NCBI RefSeq assembly: GCF_023716665.1
Contig: NZ_CP071859.1
Coordinates: 2,542,001-2,606,000 of the forward strand
From: Vibrio sp. SCSIO 43135
GTDB taxonomy: Bacteria > Pseudomonadota > Gammaproteobacteria > Enterobacterales > Vibrionaceae
Reading direction: 5' to 3'
DNA length: 64,000 nucleotides
The notes below the pieces were generated by a model. That model saw only the letters and a program-made list of their open reading frames with translations. It searched no databases and was not told the origin of the DNA. Below are positions 27,486 through 37,769 of this stretch, one piece after another. The position numbers were made by a program, and so were the translations under genes. Position 1 is the stretch's first letter, and each line of letters starts with the position of its first letter.

Positions 27486-28037
27486 CTATACATATTCGCT
27501 ATCAGCTTGCTGCACTCGCTGTGCAAGCTGCTGATATCGGTCAGCGATCGTTTCGCCAAAGACAGGATCATCTTCCGACACACTCCAGCGCGACTCTACT
27601 TCTTGCCAGTCCTGCGTGGTAAATGTTTTATTGATCAACGGCAGCACCGATTGTTCCTCTGTCTCGAGATGGCGCTTTTGACTCAATACAAACTCTTCTA
27701 ACTGTCCAATAAAAATATCTTGTGGGATTACCGCATCACTTAAGATCATATCGACAGTGTCTAGAAAGGCGTGGGTCTTTTTCGACAACTCCACATGTTC
27801 ATGCTCTAAATTGCTGATCTCAAACTGCTGGCCATACTTCTCTATAAAGTATCCATAGAGGATATCTTCTTTAGGATGGTGGACTCGTTCTGAGTGGTTA
27901 GCCAAATAGTCGACCACCTCTCGCACCAAACTGTAGTTAATACTTTGCTCATTTCTCAGCATAGCCACTTTACTGCGCAGTATCGCCAATAAGCGAACCA
28001 TATACCCATGTTCGCGTCTTATCCTTTCAATCATCAT
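27486..28037 (-). CDS. Hemerythrin domain-containing protein
   Basis: 183 residues, mostly helical, without signal peptide. The pattern of iron-ligand histidines and acidic residues fits a hemerythrin HHE domain: REHGYM near residue 10, SERVHHPKEDIL near 50-57, EHEHVEL near 80, and KRHLETEEQSVLP near 122. Such proteins bind a di-iron centre and sense or carry O2, or respond to NO. AAGGAGGACGTT precedes the ATG. A small inverted repeat ACTTAC-N5-GTAAGT (28053-28069) lies just upstream and could be an operator. Confidence 0.85.
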   Translation of the reverse strand: MMIERIRREHGYMVRLLAILRSKVAMLRNEQSINYSLVREVVDYLANHSERVHHPKEDILYGYFIEKYGQQFEISNLEHEHVELSKKTHAFLDTVDMILSDAVIPQDIFIGQLEEFVLSQKRHLETEEQSVLPLINKTFTTQDWQEVESRWSVSEDDPVFGETIADRYQQLAQRVQQADSEYV

Positions 28038-28139
28038 AACGTCCTCCTTAACACTTACTTTTTGTAAGTTTATTCAAAGAAACCTAAGGACGTCTTGAGC
28101 TTGTTCAAAGATCGACTAAATATTCACCAAAGCGGCAAA

Positions 28140-28826
28140 TTAGATAGATACTTGTGCTGGCAGATTCCAGTTAATTGGCTGTTTTTGTTGCTGCTTTAAC
28201 AATTCATTGGTTTGAGAGAAATGCTTGCAACCGAAGAAACCACGGTGAGCCGATAAAGGCGATGGATGTGGGGCTGCTAATACATGATGTTTAGTGCGAT
28301 CAATAAAACGTCCTTTCTTCTGGGCGTGAGCTCCCCAAAGCAGAAAAACGACTCCTTGCTGCTGCTGGTTAATCGCTTCAATCACTTTATCGGTGAAAGT
28401 CTCCCATCCGGTTTTCGAATGAGAATGCGCTTTACCTTGCTCAACGGTGAGCACTGTATTGAGCAGTAACACCCCCTGCTGCGCCCAAGTCTGTAAGAAG
28501 CCATGGTTTGGAATCTGGAAGCCCGGAATATCTTGCGCGAGCTCTTTATACATATTGACTAAAGATGGCGGGGTTTTCACACCTGGCAATACTGAGAAGC
28601 ACAGGCCATGTGCCTGATCGGGGCCGTGGTATGGGTCTTGGCCTAAGATGACTACTTTCACATCATTAAACTCGGTATGACGAAAAGCATTAAATACATC
28701 TTGGCTAGGTGGGTAGATCTGTTTCCCCATTTGACGCTCATTCTCAACAAAAGCCAGTGTCTGCTGAAAATAATCTTGCTGTTTCTCTACACCAATTACG
28801 TCATGCCAAGTCAAGTTTACGCCCAT
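28140..28826 (-). CDS. ung: Uracil-DNA glycosylase
   Basis: 228 residues, family 1 length. Catalytic motif [14 protein letters not shown] near residue 62 with the activating Asp, the NMYKEL loop near 90, [10 protein letters not shown] near 120 and the DNA-binding [18 protein letters not shown] near 187. It removes uracil from DNA in the first step of base excision repair. The gene stands alone; no terminator is clear on either side. Confidence 0.97.
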   Translation of the reverse strand: MGVNLTWHDVIGVEKQQDYFQQTLAFVENERQMGKQIYPPSQDVFNAFRHTEFNDVKVVILGQDPYHGPDQAHGLCFSVLPGVKTPPSLVNMYKELAQDIPGFQIPNHGFLQTWAQQGVLLLNTVLTVEQGKAHSHSKTGWETFTDKVIEAINQQQQGVVFLLWGAHAQKKGRFIDRTKHHVLAAPHPSPLSAHRGFFGCKHFSQTNELLKQQQKQPINWNLPAQVSI

Positions 28827-28989
28827 TTCCTACCTCTGTGTTATTCAAGCAAGAGTCACTACTTAACTCTCTTGCGTCCCGCTGTGAACGCTATTCTATA
28901 CTCAAACGGCAGCAAGGTGCAGGACAAACATTAATGACACAGGTTCCACAAAAGGGATAACGTTGAATAGCTAAAACCGCCAAATATAA

Positions 28990-29013
28990 ATAGAGCCGCC
29001 AATGCGGCTCTAT
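28990..29013 (-). terminator. Terminator after the 38-codon ORF
   Basis: Perfect stem ATAGAGCCGC / GCGGCTCTAT with loop CAAT (ten base pairs). On the minus strand it is followed by TTTATATTT. Confidence 0.8.
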
Positions 29014-29033
29014 CAGGTCGAATAAATAAGTGA

Positions 29034-29150
29034 TTAAGAATGGCGTTGTGGCGTACGGTAATGTCCTTGTCCAGTGATATGACGATTAGGTACAGGTAAA
29101 CGTGGGACATGAGCAACATAAGTTGATGGTACAGAATGAATGACTGACAT
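29034..29150 (-). CDS. 38-residue orphan protein, His/Pro-rich
   Basis: A 38-codon ORF starting MSVIHSVPSTYVAHVPRLP, with five His and five Pro, not hydrophobic and without Cys. It is supported by a near-perfect ribosome binding site (AAGGAGGGTG) eight or so bases before the ATG and by a strong terminator 20 bases behind its stop. No family recognised. It is flanked by ung and nfo, both DNA base-excision repair genes, but nothing shows a shared function. It could be a small functional protein or a leader peptide without a partner. Confidence 0.6.
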   Translation of the reverse strand: MSVIHSVPSTYVAHVPRLPVPNRHITGQGHYRTPQRHS

Positions 29151-29236
29151 AGTGGCACCCTCCTTCCAGCATAATTGATACAGCTATGTTCAACTCTACT
29201 TATGAAAAATCAGTGCCAACAATTGTATTTAACTGA

Positions 29237-30127
29237 TTAAACCACTGAATTTGTGTGAAATTCTCGCAGCGCATTAATTTCTTCTGGCCATATATCTGGG
29301 TTAATTGTCTCTAAAATCAGAGGGATAGTATTGAACCTTGGATCTGAGGCAATGTATTCAAAACAAGGCCAACCTATTTCTCCTTCACCAAGCGAGTGAT
29401 GACGATCCACTCTAGCTGAGAATTCTGTTTTTGAATCATTAAGATGCATTGCTCTTAAGTAGTGCATGCCGACAATTTCATCGAACGCTCGAAACGTCTC
29501 TGCGCATGCTTCTTTAGTACGCAAGTCATAGCCAGCGGCAAAGGTGTGGCAAGTATCAATGCAGACTCCAACCCGAGTCTTGTCCTCAACTTGAGAAATA
29601 ATTTCTGCTAGATGTTCAAATCGCCACCCTAGGTTGGTGCCTTGCCCTGCGGTGTTTTCAATAACAGCAACGACTTCTGGAACGGCTTGATGGGCTAAAT
29701 TGATCGATTCCGCGATCCTAGCTAAACACTCTTTCTCAGAAATCTTCTTTAAATGACTCCCAGGATGAAAATTCAGTAATGTTAAACCAAGCTGATGGCA
29801 GCGCTCCATCTCGTCAATAAAGGCGGCGCGTGATTTCGCTAACTTTTCTTCTTCCGGCGCCCCTAAGTTGATCAAGTAAGAGTCGTGAGGAAGAATTTGC
29901 TCAGGTTGAAACCCGAGCGCCTGACAGTTCTTTTTAAAAGCAGCGATAGTTTTGGAGGTTAACGGCTTGGCAGCCCATTGGCGCTGGTTTTTGGTAAACA
30001 GAGCAAATGCATTGGCTCCAATTTCTTTTGCTCTGAGAGGAGCTTGGTCAACACCACCTGCCGCTGATACATGCGCACCGATATATTTTTCTTTATTACA
30101 CATTTTTACACTTGTCATTTTTGTCAT
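29237..30127 (-). CDS. nfo: Endonuclease IV
   Basis: 296 residues, AP endonuclease family 2. Zinc-ligand motifs: [10 protein letters not shown] near the start, [10 protein letters not shown] near residue 118, VIENTAGQG near 152, [16 protein letters not shown] near 187, and [25 protein letters not shown] near 225. It cuts DNA at abasic sites and works downstream of uracil glycosylase. Three in-frame ATGs occur in the first nine codons; I keep the first. It is divergent from grcA. Confidence 0.95.
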   Translation of the reverse strand: MTKMTSVKMCNKEKYIGAHVSAAGGVDQAPLRAKEIGANAFALFTKNQRQWAAKPLTSKTIAAFKKNCQALGFQPEQILPHDSYLINLGAPEEEKLAKSRAAFIDEMERCHQLGLTLLNFHPGSHLKKISEKECLARIAESINLAHQAVPEVVAVIENTAGQGTNLGWRFEHLAEIISQVEDKTRVGVCIDTCHTFAAGYDLRTKEACAETFRAFDEIVGMHYLRAMHLNDSKTEFSARVDRHHSLGEGEIGWPCFEYIASDPRFNTIPLILETINPDIWPEEINALREFHTNSVV

Positions 30128-30281
30128 GTTGTTCTTTCAAAATGGTACCACTCAGGCCAGTAAAATCGTTAGATGAACGGATTATACGCTCTAAAATGTA
30201 GTAAATTTACAACAAAATACCAATTAAACTTATTTTTAAACATTAAAAATAATTGTTAAAGCCACATTTTTAAAGGCTTTA

Positions 30282-30385
30282 TTGATATCAATCAATAAAA
30301 TCACCACTATTAAATTAAGGTTTTTGGTTGTTTTTTGACTTAAATCAATATTAAAATAGTGGATATTCGCTATATAATACGTAGC
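30282..30385 (+). promoter_or_regulatory. grcA promoter with two FNR boxes
   Basis: A perfect FNR box TTGAT-ATCA-ATCAA (30282-30295) and a second box TTGAC-TTAA-ATCAA (30335-30348) have centres 53 bases apart. A -10 TATAAT lies at 30373-30378, which places the downstream box near -41. E. coli yfiD (grcA) has FNR sites at -40.5 and -93.5, the same spacing. Anaerobic activation is expected. Confidence 0.88.
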
Positions 30386-30444
30386 TCAACAGAATTCGAA
30401 AGTTAACACCAATAACCACCACGTTAGTGGACTAGGAGAAAGTG

Positions 30445-30822
30445 ATGATCCAAGGTATTCAAATTACTAAAGCAGCAAACGACGACCTACTAAATTCAAT
30501 CTGGCTACTAGACAGCGAGAAGAATGAAGCACGTTGTGTTGCAGCTTCAAACGGCTACGAAGCTGACCAAGTAGTAGCAATCAACGATCTTGGTGAGTAC
30601 GAAAGTCGCGAAGTCGCTATTGAGACAGCACCACGCATCGAAGGTGGTCAACACCTAAACGTGAACGTTCTTAAACGTGAAACACTTGAAGATGCCGTAG
30701 CAAACCCAGAGAAATACCCTCAGCTAACTATTCGTGTTTCAGGCTACGCTGTACGTTTCAACTCTCTAACTCAAGAGCAACAACGCGACGTAATCGCTCG
30801 TACGTTCACTGAGTCACTATAA
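30445..30822 (+). CDS. grcA: Autonomous glycyl radical cofactor GrcA
   Basis: 125 residues. The C-terminal glycyl-radical motif [11 protein letters not shown] places the radical glycine at residue 100. GrcA (YfiD) replaces the oxygen-damaged C-terminal piece of pyruvate formate-lyase and restores its activity. AGGAG lies six bases before the ATG at 30445; a GTG one codon earlier is not favoured. Two FNR boxes upstream and a terminator downstream make it a self-contained anaerobic unit. Confidence 0.96.
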   Translation: MIQGIQITKAANDDLLNSIWLLDSEKNEARCVAASNGYEADQVVAINDLGEYESREVAIETAPRIEGGQHLNVNVLKRETLEDAVANPEKYPQLTIRVSGYAVRFNSLTQEQQRDVIARTFTESL

Positions 30823-30846
30823 TCTCGATTCAGTATTCTTGAAGAC

Positions 30847-30876
30847 AAAAGCTTGGCAAAACAGCCAAGCTTTTTT
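30847..30876 (+). terminator. grcA terminator
   Basis: Stem AAAAGCTTGGC / GCCAAGCTTTT with a six-base loop, followed by a T-run. The A-run on the other side may also serve the converging reductase gene. Confidence 0.88.
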
Positions 30877-30891
30877 GTATCTGACGGCTAC

Positions 30892-31551
30892 TTAAGGGGC
30901 ATTTCGCTGCGAAGGGTCTCGACGAAATACTTTGATAATCGAAGTTGGGTCGACGTCCTCTCTTTGCGATTTCGCTCCTTCCGCCCACCAAATTAATTGC
31001 GCCATCGTCCTTGCAAGATATTCGTTCCATTGCTTCTGTTCACTAGGCTCGATTACTGCACCTTCTTCATCAAATACCTCTTGAGCCCTGGGTAAATGAA
31101 TCATCGCAGACACAGGCAAGCAACCTAACTCAGAAAGGAATGTTCTCATTCCAACCGCTGCTCTTGCTCCGCCCCACTGCCCAGCCGAATAAGTCACGAT
31201 CGCACTCGGTTTGTAAGAAAACAGTGAACTACCAAAATGATTAAGAAGGTTGGCAAGCGCAGGGCTCATCGAGTGGTTATATTCCGGACTCACCATAATA
31301 TAGCCATCGGCTTGAGCTATTTTATCGGCTAAGTTCTTTAAATCCTTGGGGGTATGGCTTCTTGAATAAGAAAATTCCGGCTTGAACACCGGACCTAGCT
31401 CGTAATCCAATGGATCAATAAGCTCGACCTCATGCTGTGGGTAATACAACTGCATTAATGCCATACACGCTTTACTGACTCTCAAGCCTAAACGTACAGG
31501 TTTTGGAGGTGAGCTTTCGCGCACAGATCCTAAAAAAATCAAGAACTTCAT
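30892..31551 (-). CDS. NADPH-dependent FMN reductase family flavoprotein
   Basis: 219 residues from the ATG at 31551, which gives the canonical start MKFLIFLGSVRESS; the longer reading from 31608 adds an unlike, unsupported N-terminus. Flavodoxin-like fold with the FMN phosphate loop GSVRESSPP, the family motif VSPEYNHSMSPALANLLNHFG near residue 85, and TYSAGQWGG near 119. It is a soluble FMN reductase or quinone reductase, substrate unknown. It lies behind thrC but after a strong terminator, so it has its own promoter. Confidence 0.85.
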   Translation of the reverse strand: MKFLIFLGSVRESSPPKPVRLGLRVSKACMALMQLYYPQHEVELIDPLDYELGPVFKPEFSYSRSHTPKDLKNLADKIAQADGYIMVSPEYNHSMSPALANLLNHFGSSLFSYKPSAIVTYSAGQWGGARAAVGMRTFLSELGCLPVSAMIHLPRAQEVFDEEGAVIEPSEQKQWNEYLARTMAQLIWWAEGAKSQREDVDPTSIIKVFRRDPSQRNAP

Positions 31552-31586
31552 ATCAAGAATACTCTTTGAGATTGCTCTAGCTAATA

Positions 31587-31618
31587 AAAAAGGTGAATGA
31601 CAAGTCATTCACCTTTTT
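31587..31618 (-). terminator. thrABC operon terminator
   Basis: The 15-base-pair stem AAAAAGGTGAATGAC / GTCATTCACCTTTTT with a two-base loop (in practice a 4-base loop) follows thrC; the minus-strand tail is a T-run. Confidence 0.92.
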
Positions 31619-31635
31619 CCAGCATCAGCAACCGG

Positions 31636-32916
31636 TTACTGAACGCGGCGCAGTACTTCTTTTAACGCATCGAAATCGTTAGCAAGATCTTCAGACAACA
31701 ATTCCATCGCCGCATGTTTCGCTAGAGGGCCAGGCAAGTCGATATCTGAACCTAGGATGTCATCAACCACTTCTTTGAACTTAGCAGGGTGTGCCGTACA
31801 CAAGAATAAACCTGTCTCACCCTCTTGCAGCTGCTCATCTAGTAGGCGGTAAGCAATCGCACCATGTGGCTCACATTGGTAACCTTGTGCTTTTAGATCG
31901 CGTACTGATTCTGCACTCTGCTCGTCAGATACTTTACCTTTACCCAGTGTATCCAAGCCCCAACCTTTCAGTTGGCAAAGCTCTTCGATACGAGGCCAGT
32001 TGTTCGGTTGGCTCACGTCCATTGCATTCGATGTCGTGGCTACTGTTGGCTTAGGTTCCCACTTACCCGTCTCTAGGTAACGTGGCACGGTGTCATTCTC
32101 GTTAGTTGCAGCAATAAAGCGCTTGATCGGCAAGCCAAGTGCTTTAGCAAGAAGGCCTGCAGTTAGGTTACCAAAGTTACCACTTGGTACTGAAACCACT
32201 AAGTTTTCGCGCTCTTGCTTACTCATTTGAGAAGCGGCTTCGAAGTAATAGCAGATCTGAGCCATAAGACGGCTGATATTGATAGAGTTTGCTGAGTTTA
32301 GACCAATCTCTTCACGCAGTGCTGCATCATCAAACGCTTGCTTAACCAAAGCCTGACAAGCGTCGAAATCACCATCAATCGCAACAGTATGGATGTTCTT
32401 CCCTAGTGTACAGAATAGCTTTTCTTGAAGCGGGCTAATCTTACCTTTCGGGTATAGAATAACAACGTTGATATCTTCCATACCATAAAATGCATGAGCT
32501 ACCGCCGCTCCAGTATCACCAGATGTTGCCGTCAGGATAGTGATTTTGCCACCGTCTGAAACCGCAGCCAGTGACTGAGCCATAAAACGTCCACCAAAAT
32601 CTTTGAACGCTAACGTTGGGCCGTGAAATAGCTCTAATGCGTAAACGCCATCTTTAACGGATTTGATTGGTGCTGGGAACTGAAACGCCGCATCCACCAT
32701 TGAGTTCACTTTATCTGCTGAAAGTTCATCACCGATCAGCGCAGAAAGAATCTTGCTACTACGAGTAACAAAGTCTTCTGCTAACAATGCATCAACATCA
32801 TCAAACTTAGGTAATTCTGCTGGGAAAAATAGACCTTGGTTGCGGCCTAGCCCTTGGCGAACAGCTTGGCCAAAGGAGACTTGTTCATCATTTTCTTTGA
32901 TGTTGTAGAGCTTCAT
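31636..32916 (-). CDS. thrC: Threonine synthase
   Basis: 426 residues from the ATG at 32916, whose first two bases plus the next overlap the thrB stop (ATGA). It starts [18 protein letters not shown] as in E. coli. PLP-enzyme motifs: [17 protein letters not shown] with the Schiff-base lysine near residue 108, [15 protein letters not shown] near 136, and [13 protein letters not shown] near 234. It converts O-phosphohomoserine to threonine. The ribosome binding site AGGAAG lies within thrB. Last gene of thrABC. Confidence 0.96.
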   Translation of the reverse strand: MKLYNIKENDEQVSFGQAVRQGLGRNQGLFFPAELPKFDDVDALLAEDFVTRSSKILSALIGDELSADKVNSMVDAAFQFPAPIKSVKDGVYALELFHGPTLAFKDFGGRFMAQSLAAVSDGGKITILTATSGDTGAAVAHAFYGMEDINVVILYPKGKISPLQEKLFCTLGKNIHTVAIDGDFDACQALVKQAFDDAALREEIGLNSANSINISRLMAQICYYFEAASQMSKQERENLVVSVPSGNFGNLTAGLLAKALGLPIKRFIAATNENDTVPRYLETGKWEPKPTVATTSNAMDVSQPNNWPRIEELCQLKGWGLDTLGKGKVSDEQSAESVRDLKAQGYQCEPHGAIAYRLLDEQLQEGETGLFLCTAHPAKFKEVVDDILGSDIDLPGPLAKHAAMELLSEDLANDFDALKEVLRRVQ

Positions 32917-33881
32917 AGTGAACTTCCTGTAACGGTCGAACCTTGTTTGTCTAGACGACAAACGTGAACGAATCCTTCTTCATTTTGTACGTAATTTTGT
33001 TCTAGCCAGCGAGCAACACGCTCAGCGACATCTTTATCTTTGCAAATGCTAAATAGGGTTGGGCCACTTCCGGAAATACCAGTCGCGAGCGCACCAGCCG
33101 ACAGCGCATATTTACGCGCGTCTGCAAACCCAGGGAGCAGTTTCTCACGATACGGTTCTGCGATCACGTCTTTGATCATCTTTGCCGCTAACTCAGGTTG
33201 TCCAGAGTGACAAGCGTGAATAAAACCAGCTAAATGACGGCCATGAGCAATCACATCTTGGCGACGATATTGAGAAGGCAAGATCTCGCGAGCTTCCGCT
33301 GTTGAGACTTTAATCCCCGGATAAGCCATCACCCAGTACCAATCATCAAAGCATGGGACTTCTTGGCTAATGATCCCAAGCTCTTCGAGCATAAGTTGAA
33401 CGCCACCCAAGTAGCACGGAGCAACATTATCATAATGGATACCGCCGGAGATTTTACCCTCCATCTCTCCCATAAGAGCAAGCAGCTCCATTTCATCTAA
33501 TGGCTGACCGTGGAAACGGTTCAAAGCATCAAGTGCCGCAACAATTGAGCATGCACTCGAACCTAAACCCGAACCAATCGGCATGTTCTTTTCTAGCGTC
33601 ATCTCTAGCGGAAGTAACGGCACACCTTTTTTATCGAGTTCTCGAGCGAAGACAGTCCAACAATCATAGACAATGTTCTCTTTGGCATTACTCGGCAGTT
33701 TATCTACAAAACTGCCCGCAGTTTTAAGTGAAAAAGGTTCACTCCCTGCCTTAACTAGCACTCGGTCACCTAGCAAGGTACCGTCGATTGGGGACACTGC
33801 CGCCCCCAACACATCGAAACCTACGCTGACGTTTCCGATAGACGCTGGGGCGTAAACAACTACATCCATACCACTACTCAT
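32913..33881 (-). CDS. thrB: Homoserine kinase
   Basis: 322 residues, GHMP kinase family. Motifs: [17 protein letters not shown] at the start, the phosphate loop [18 protein letters not shown] near residue 90, and [14 protein letters not shown] near 260. The start at 33881 (MSSG-) has GGGAG nine bases upstream, within the end of thrA; the longest reading from 33908 and a later ATG at 33869 are alternatives. It makes O-phosphohomoserine. It lies four bases after thrA and overlaps thrC. Confidence 0.96.
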   Translation of the reverse strand: MSSGMDVVVYAPASIGNVSVGFDVLGAAVSPIDGTLLGDRVLVKAGSEPFSLKTAGSFVDKLPSNAKENIVYDCWTVFARELDKKGVPLLPLEMTLEKNMPIGSGLGSSACSIVAALDALNRFHGQPLDEMELLALMGEMEGKISGGIHYDNVAPCYLGGVQLMLEELGIISQEVPCFDDWYWVMAYPGIKVSTAEAREILPSQYRRQDVIAHGRHLAGFIHACHSGQPELAAKMIKDVIAEPYREKLLPGFADARKYALSAGALATGISGSGPTLFSICKDKDVAERVARWLEQNYVQNEEGFVHVCRLDKQGSTVTGSSL

Positions 33882-33885
33882 ACGA

Positions 33886-36345
33886 TTACACTCCCAACTT
33901 CCAGCCAAGGGTACGCATCACATCAGAGAACACACCAGCTGCTGTTACTTCTGTACCCGCACCATAACCGCGCAGTACAAGAGGGATTGGTTGATAGTAA
34001 CGGCTGTAGAATGCCAGCGCGTTTTCACCATCTTTGATCTTGAACATTGGATCGTTCTCATCAACCGCAGCAATGCTCACCTTACACTTACCTTCTAGGA
34101 TTTCACCAACATAACGCAGTACTTTACCTTCTTCTGCCGCTTTTGCAGACAGTTCAGTGAAGTGCGCATCGGCCTGCGGAAGGCGAGCCATAAACTCTTC
34201 TACGCTGCCTGAATCATCAAAACCAGGTGGTAGTGCTTGATCTACTTCAACGTCTTCCAGTTCCAAGTTCATACCAGCTTCACGAGCAAGAATAAGTAGC
34301 TTACGCGCCACATCCATGCCTGAAAGGTCGTCACGAGGATCTGGTTCAGTAAAGCCATTATCTTTGGCAATATTTGTTGCTTGGCTAAGCGTCATACCTT
34401 CATCAAGTTTGCCGAAGATATAAGACAGAGACCCAGAAAGAATGCCGTTGAACTTCTCAAGTTCATCACCTGCAGAAATCAGGTTCTGTAAGTTTTCGAT
34501 AACTGGAAGGCCCGCACCAACGGTTGTTTCATACATCAATTTACGACGTGAGCTACGCGCGACTTCTCGCAACTGATGGTAGTAAGACATACTAGCCGTA
34601 TTTGCCTTTTTATTTGGCGTTACAACGTGGAAGCCAGCAGCTAGGAAATCCGCATATTGGTTTGCAATAGATTCGCTTGAAGTACAGTCGACCAATACTG
34701 GGTTGATGATATGGTTACGCTGAACCAATGAGATAAGTCGTGCAAGGCTAAACTCTTCTGTCGCATCGTTCATACGATCGCGCCAGTGTTCCAGTGGCAA
34801 ACCTTGGCTGTCTAGCAGTAAGCCTTTGCTGTTAGCCAACCCACAAACGCGGATCACGATGCCTTTTTCAGCCAGCTTACCTTGCTGACGCTGGATTTGG
34901 TCAACCAATTCACCGCCAACCCCACCAACACCGACAACAAATACATCTAAGAAGTGTTTAGAGTTAAATAGGTTCTCATGACACGCTTTGATCGCTTCAG
35001 ATATTTTATCTTCAGGGATAACGGCTGAAATCGCACGCTCAGACGAGCCTTGTGCAATCGCTACGATGTTAACGTTCACTTCAGCCAACGAGGCAAAGAA
35101 TTGCGACGCGACACCACGAGAAGTGCGCATGCCATCACCCACTAGCGTCACAATCGACACATCATCGATGAACTCAACAGGCTCAAGTAAGCCATCTTTC
35201 AATTCAAGTTCAAATGCATCGGCTAACACTTTTTCTGCTTGTACTTTGTCTGCCGCTTCAATACAGAAGCTGATGCTGTACTCAGAAGAAGATTGAGTGA
35301 TCAGGACAATAGAGACACCTGCTGAAGACATCGCTCCGAATACGCGGCTAGCCATACCTACCATGCCCTTCATACCAGGACCTGATACGTTAACCATTGT
35401 TAGGTCATTTAGGGTGGTAATGCCTTTGATCGCTAGGTTATCTTCACCTGTATCTTGGCCAATCAAGGTGCCAGCACCCTGTGGATTGAAGCTGTTTTTG
35501 ATCAAACAAGGGATATGGAACTGCGCAATAGGAGCGATAGTTTTCGGGTGAAGAACAGAAGCACCAAAGTAAGACAGCTCCATCGCTTCTTGGTAGCTTA
35601 AAGACTTCAGTAAACGCGCATCATCAACCAATCTAGGGTCACAGTTGTATACGCCGTCTACATCAGTCCAGATTTCACAGCAGTCTGCACGTAGACACGC
35701 TGCTAGCACCGCTGCTGAATAGTCCGAGCCATTACGGCCAAGAGTGACTAGCTCGCCTTTATCATTACCCGCGGTAAAACCAGGCATGATGTTGACATGT
35801 CCTTGAGGAAGTGGGTTCTGTTTAAAGTTTTGCGTAGAGACTTCTACGTCAACCATAGCTTCAAGGTGATCACCTTGAGCGTAAAGATATTGAACAGGAT
35901 CGATTAAGCTTGCTGGTTGCCCTTTTGCCTCTAGCACCGCTTTCATCAATTGAATAGATACTCGCTCACCTTTACTAATGATGCGTGCGTTAACGTTATT
36001 CGGGCACATACCAAGCAAGTTGATACCGTGCACGAACTGACGCAGTTGAGACAAAGATGTGCGGACTTGGTTGTCATAACCTGCGCCATCAATGTTTGGT
36101 AATACTGCTTTTATCTCTGCAAAAAGTAATTTAAATGAAGCCTCTAATTCTGCTATTTGCAGCTCTGCTTCACCATTGCGCAGCGCACCTTCAATAACTG
36201 CTACTAGCTTGTTTGTTGTTTTACCTGGTGCAGATAGAACAACTGCCACCTCTTCTTGCTGTGCATTATTAGCAATGATGTCCGCCGCTCTTAAAAAACG
36301 GTCCGCATCTGCCAATGATGAGCCTCCAAACTTTAATACTCGCAT
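33886..36345 (-). CDS. thrA: Bifunctional aspartokinase I / homoserine dehydrogenase I
   Basis: 819 residues from the ATG at 36345, with GAGAGGAAGGG upstream; the start [16 protein letters not shown] carries the aspartokinase K-F-G-G motif. The longer reading from 36450 would run through the attenuator and is wrong. Kinase domain about 1-290 ([17 protein letters not shown]), two ACT regulatory domains about 310-450 (threonine feedback), homoserine dehydrogenase about 465-819 ([14 protein letters not shown] for NAD(P), [44 protein letters not shown]). It catalyses the first and third steps to threonine. Controlled by attenuation. Confidence 0.97.
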   Translation of the reverse strand: MRVLKFGGSSLADADRFLRAADIIANNAQQEEVAVVLSAPGKTTNKLVAVIEGALRNGEAELQIAELEASFKLLFAEIKAVLPNIDGAGYDNQVRTSLSQLRQFVHGINLLGMCPNNVNARIISKGERVSIQLMKAVLEAKGQPASLIDPVQYLYAQGDHLEAMVDVEVSTQNFKQNPLPQGHVNIMPGFTAGNDKGELVTLGRNGSDYSAAVLAACLRADCCEIWTDVDGVYNCDPRLVDDARLLKSLSYQEAMELSYFGASVLHPKTIAPIAQFHIPCLIKNSFNPQGAGTLIGQDTGEDNLAIKGITTLNDLTMVNVSGPGMKGMVGMASRVFGAMSSAGVSIVLITQSSSEYSISFCIEAADKVQAEKVLADAFELELKDGLLEPVEFIDDVSIVTLVGDGMRTSRGVASQFFASLAEVNVNIVAIAQGSSERAISAVIPEDKISEAIKACHENLFNSKHFLDVFVVGVGGVGGELVDQIQRQQGKLAEKGIVIRVCGLANSKGLLLDSQGLPLEHWRDRMNDATEEFSLARLISLVQRNHIINPVLVDCTSSESIANQYADFLAAGFHVVTPNKKANTASMSYYHQLREVARSSRRKLMYETTVGAGLPVIENLQNLISAGDELEKFNGILSGSLSYIFGKLDEGMTLSQATNIAKDNGFTEPDPRDDLSGMDVARKLLILAREAGMNLELEDVEVDQALPPGFDDSGSVEEFMARLPQADAHFTELSAKAAEEGKVLRYVGEILEGKCKVSIAAVDENDPMFKIKDGENALAFYSRYYQPIPLVLRGYGAGTEVTAAGVFSDVMRTLGWKLGV

Positions 36346-36376
36346 CCCTTCCTCTCCAAAGTGGTCAAATTGGTAT

Positions 36377-36418
36377 AAAAAAAGGCCTGTATCTTGTTGG
36401 ATACAGGCCTTTTTTTTG
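36377..36418 (-). terminator. thr operon attenuator (intrinsic terminator)
   Basis: On the minus strand the stem AGGCCTGTATC / GATACAGGCCT with loop CAACAA is followed by a run of about seven T residues, 30 bases ahead of thrA and just after the leader peptide. Stalled translation of thrL on low Thr- or Ile-tRNA should prevent its formation. Confidence 0.93.
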
Positions 36419-36430
36419 AATTTCTTTCGC

Positions 36431-36484
36431 TTAGCAGCCTGCCCCAACAATTGCGATGTCGGTAATAATAATGGTTGTGGTCAT
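36431..36484 (-). CDS. thrL: thr operon leader peptide
   Basis: 17 codons encoding [17 protein letters not shown]: four Thr and five Ile, the two amino acids that control thr attenuation. It ends 13 bases or so before the attenuator stem. No clear ribosome binding site precedes this ATG; an in-frame ATG six codons upstream (36502, adding MHSHLV) is an alternative start. The Thr/Ile run and the terminator behind it make the call firm even though the start is open. Confidence 0.88.
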   Translation of the reverse strand: MTTTIIITDIAIVGAGC

Positions 36485-36775
36485 TACTAGGTGGCTATGC
36501 ATTTTCGATTATCTATAAACCTTGTGTTTGCTTAACCATACGTTTACCGCATTTATCGCGTGATAGTCAATGAAAAGTTTATTTTTTTAACTAAATTACT
36601 TAAAATCTGATGGTATTGGCAGATGTTTCAAAGCGTTTTAATGATAAGAAGCTAAGTAGCATAACTAAATAACCAAACGCTATATAAAACTTAATACACT
36701 TCACTGAGTTTTATGCTTTACTTATTCTTGCTGTATATAAAAACTAATAATAAAAAATGGACTAAGGAGTGGTTT

Positions 36776-37231
36776 ATGAAGGGAATATTCTATCTATCAC
36801 TTCTTGTTGCCTGCCCGTTAGTTAATGCAGCTGATCTACCAGTACTACCTCAGCATCAAGCTTCTTCACCGCACAAACTGTTTGTCTCGACCGAGAAAGA
36901 TTCCTCTGGCTTTGATACATGGAAAATAGACAGCGGCTACGCGTATAACGTATTCGATAAGATCGATCTTTATGTCGGTACACGCATTGACAATGCTCGT
37001 GAAGGTGAAAGTGGCTTTTTGAGTGGTGTAAACTACCAAGTCACTGAAAGAATCTCGGTGAAAAGTACCCTTCATTCCTACAGTACTGTTATCGAAGAAG
37101 AACGTACCGACAAAATTTCAGCCGAAGTATCAAGCCGATTGAAACTGACTGAAAATTTAGACTTGCATGCCACCCTTGATTATCAAGAGTGGCAGCAAGG
37201 CGTTGAATTTGGATTGGGTTTTCGCTTTTAA
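36776..37231 (+). CDS. Secreted or outer-membrane protein of unknown function
   Basis: 151 residues from the ATG at 36776, which has AAGGAG six bases upstream; the open frame extends further upstream without support. A signal peptide is clear (MKGIFYLSLLVACPLVNA, cleavage likely after Ala18). The mature part alternates polar and hydrophobic residues and ends in GVEFGLGFRF, a terminal aromatic that fits a small beta-barrel outer-membrane protein. No family recognised. It lies divergent from thr and converges on rraA. Confidence 0.7.
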   Translation: MKGIFYLSLLVACPLVNAADLPVLPQHQASSPHKLFVSTEKDSSGFDTWKIDSGYAYNVFDKIDLYVGTRIDNAREGESGFLSGVNYQVTERISVKSTLHSYSTVIEEERTDKISAEVSSRLKLTENLDLHATLDYQEWQQGVEFGLGFRF

Positions 37232-37256
37232 ACGTTCCAAATTTATCGACTACCTA

Positions 37257-37742
37257 TTAACTCCAATCAAGTAGTTTTTTAGACATCAAAACGCCATTCC
37301 AATCAGCGTAGATATAGTCACCAGGTTGAATCATTTCATTATGAATGGTCAAAGTGACATTCACATCTCCAGCTCCTCGTTTCTCTGTTTTAAAAGGGCT
37401 ACTGCCTAGTGCTTTGATACCTAAATCCATCTCAGACATCGCAGCCACATCACGAACAGCTCCGTAGATAACGACGCCTTCCCAGTTATTTTTTATCGCC
37501 ATCAGTGCAACTTGATCACCCATTAGGGCTTTCTGACAAGAGCCATGACCATCGACAACTAGAACTTTTCCCTTACCATTGGTACTTAACATTTCACGAA
37601 CTTTCGAGTTATCGTGATAGCAGCGAACGGTGACAATCTCGCCCCAAAATGCACTGCGCATGCCAAAGTTTTGTAAAGGTAAGTTAATGAGTGTGACCTC
37701 ATCTTCAAACTTATCGCAAATATCAGGTGTTATATCTTTCAT
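37257..37742 (-). CDS. RraA family protein (second-type RNase E regulator paralogue)
   Basis: 161 residues. The RraA/HMG-aldolase-like fold is seen in [12 protein letters not shown], the [21 protein letters not shown] loop near residue 63 and [11 protein letters not shown] near 92 (the G-x-x-R-D motif). E. coli RraA binds RNase E and inhibits it; other family members are class II aldolases. Vibrios carry two rraA genes, and this position behind a DUF3293 gene and near arcA is that of the second. AGGAAAA precedes the ATG. Inhibitor versus aldolase role is not decided by sequence. Confidence 0.82.
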   Translation of the reverse strand: MKDITPDICDKFEDEVTLINLPLQNFGMRSAFWGEIVTVRCYHDNSKVREMLSTNGKGKVLVVDGHGSCQKALMGDQVALMAIKNNWEGVVIYGAVRDVAAMSEMDLGIKALGSSPFKTEKRGAGDVNVTLTIHNEMIQPGDYIYADWNGVLMSKKLLDWS

Positions 37743-37769
37743 TTTTCCTCCATGATTTTCATAAATTCC

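Noticed and set aside
29203..29218. Sigma-54-like element TGGCAC-N5-TTTCA (minus strand) ahead of the 38-codon ORF
   Set aside because: The invariant G of the -12 GC is missing, so binding is unlikely.
36345..36450. 35-residue N-terminal extension of ThrA
   Set aside because: It would be translated from the attenuator hairpin itself, and the internal ATG has a strong ribosome binding site and the family N-terminus.
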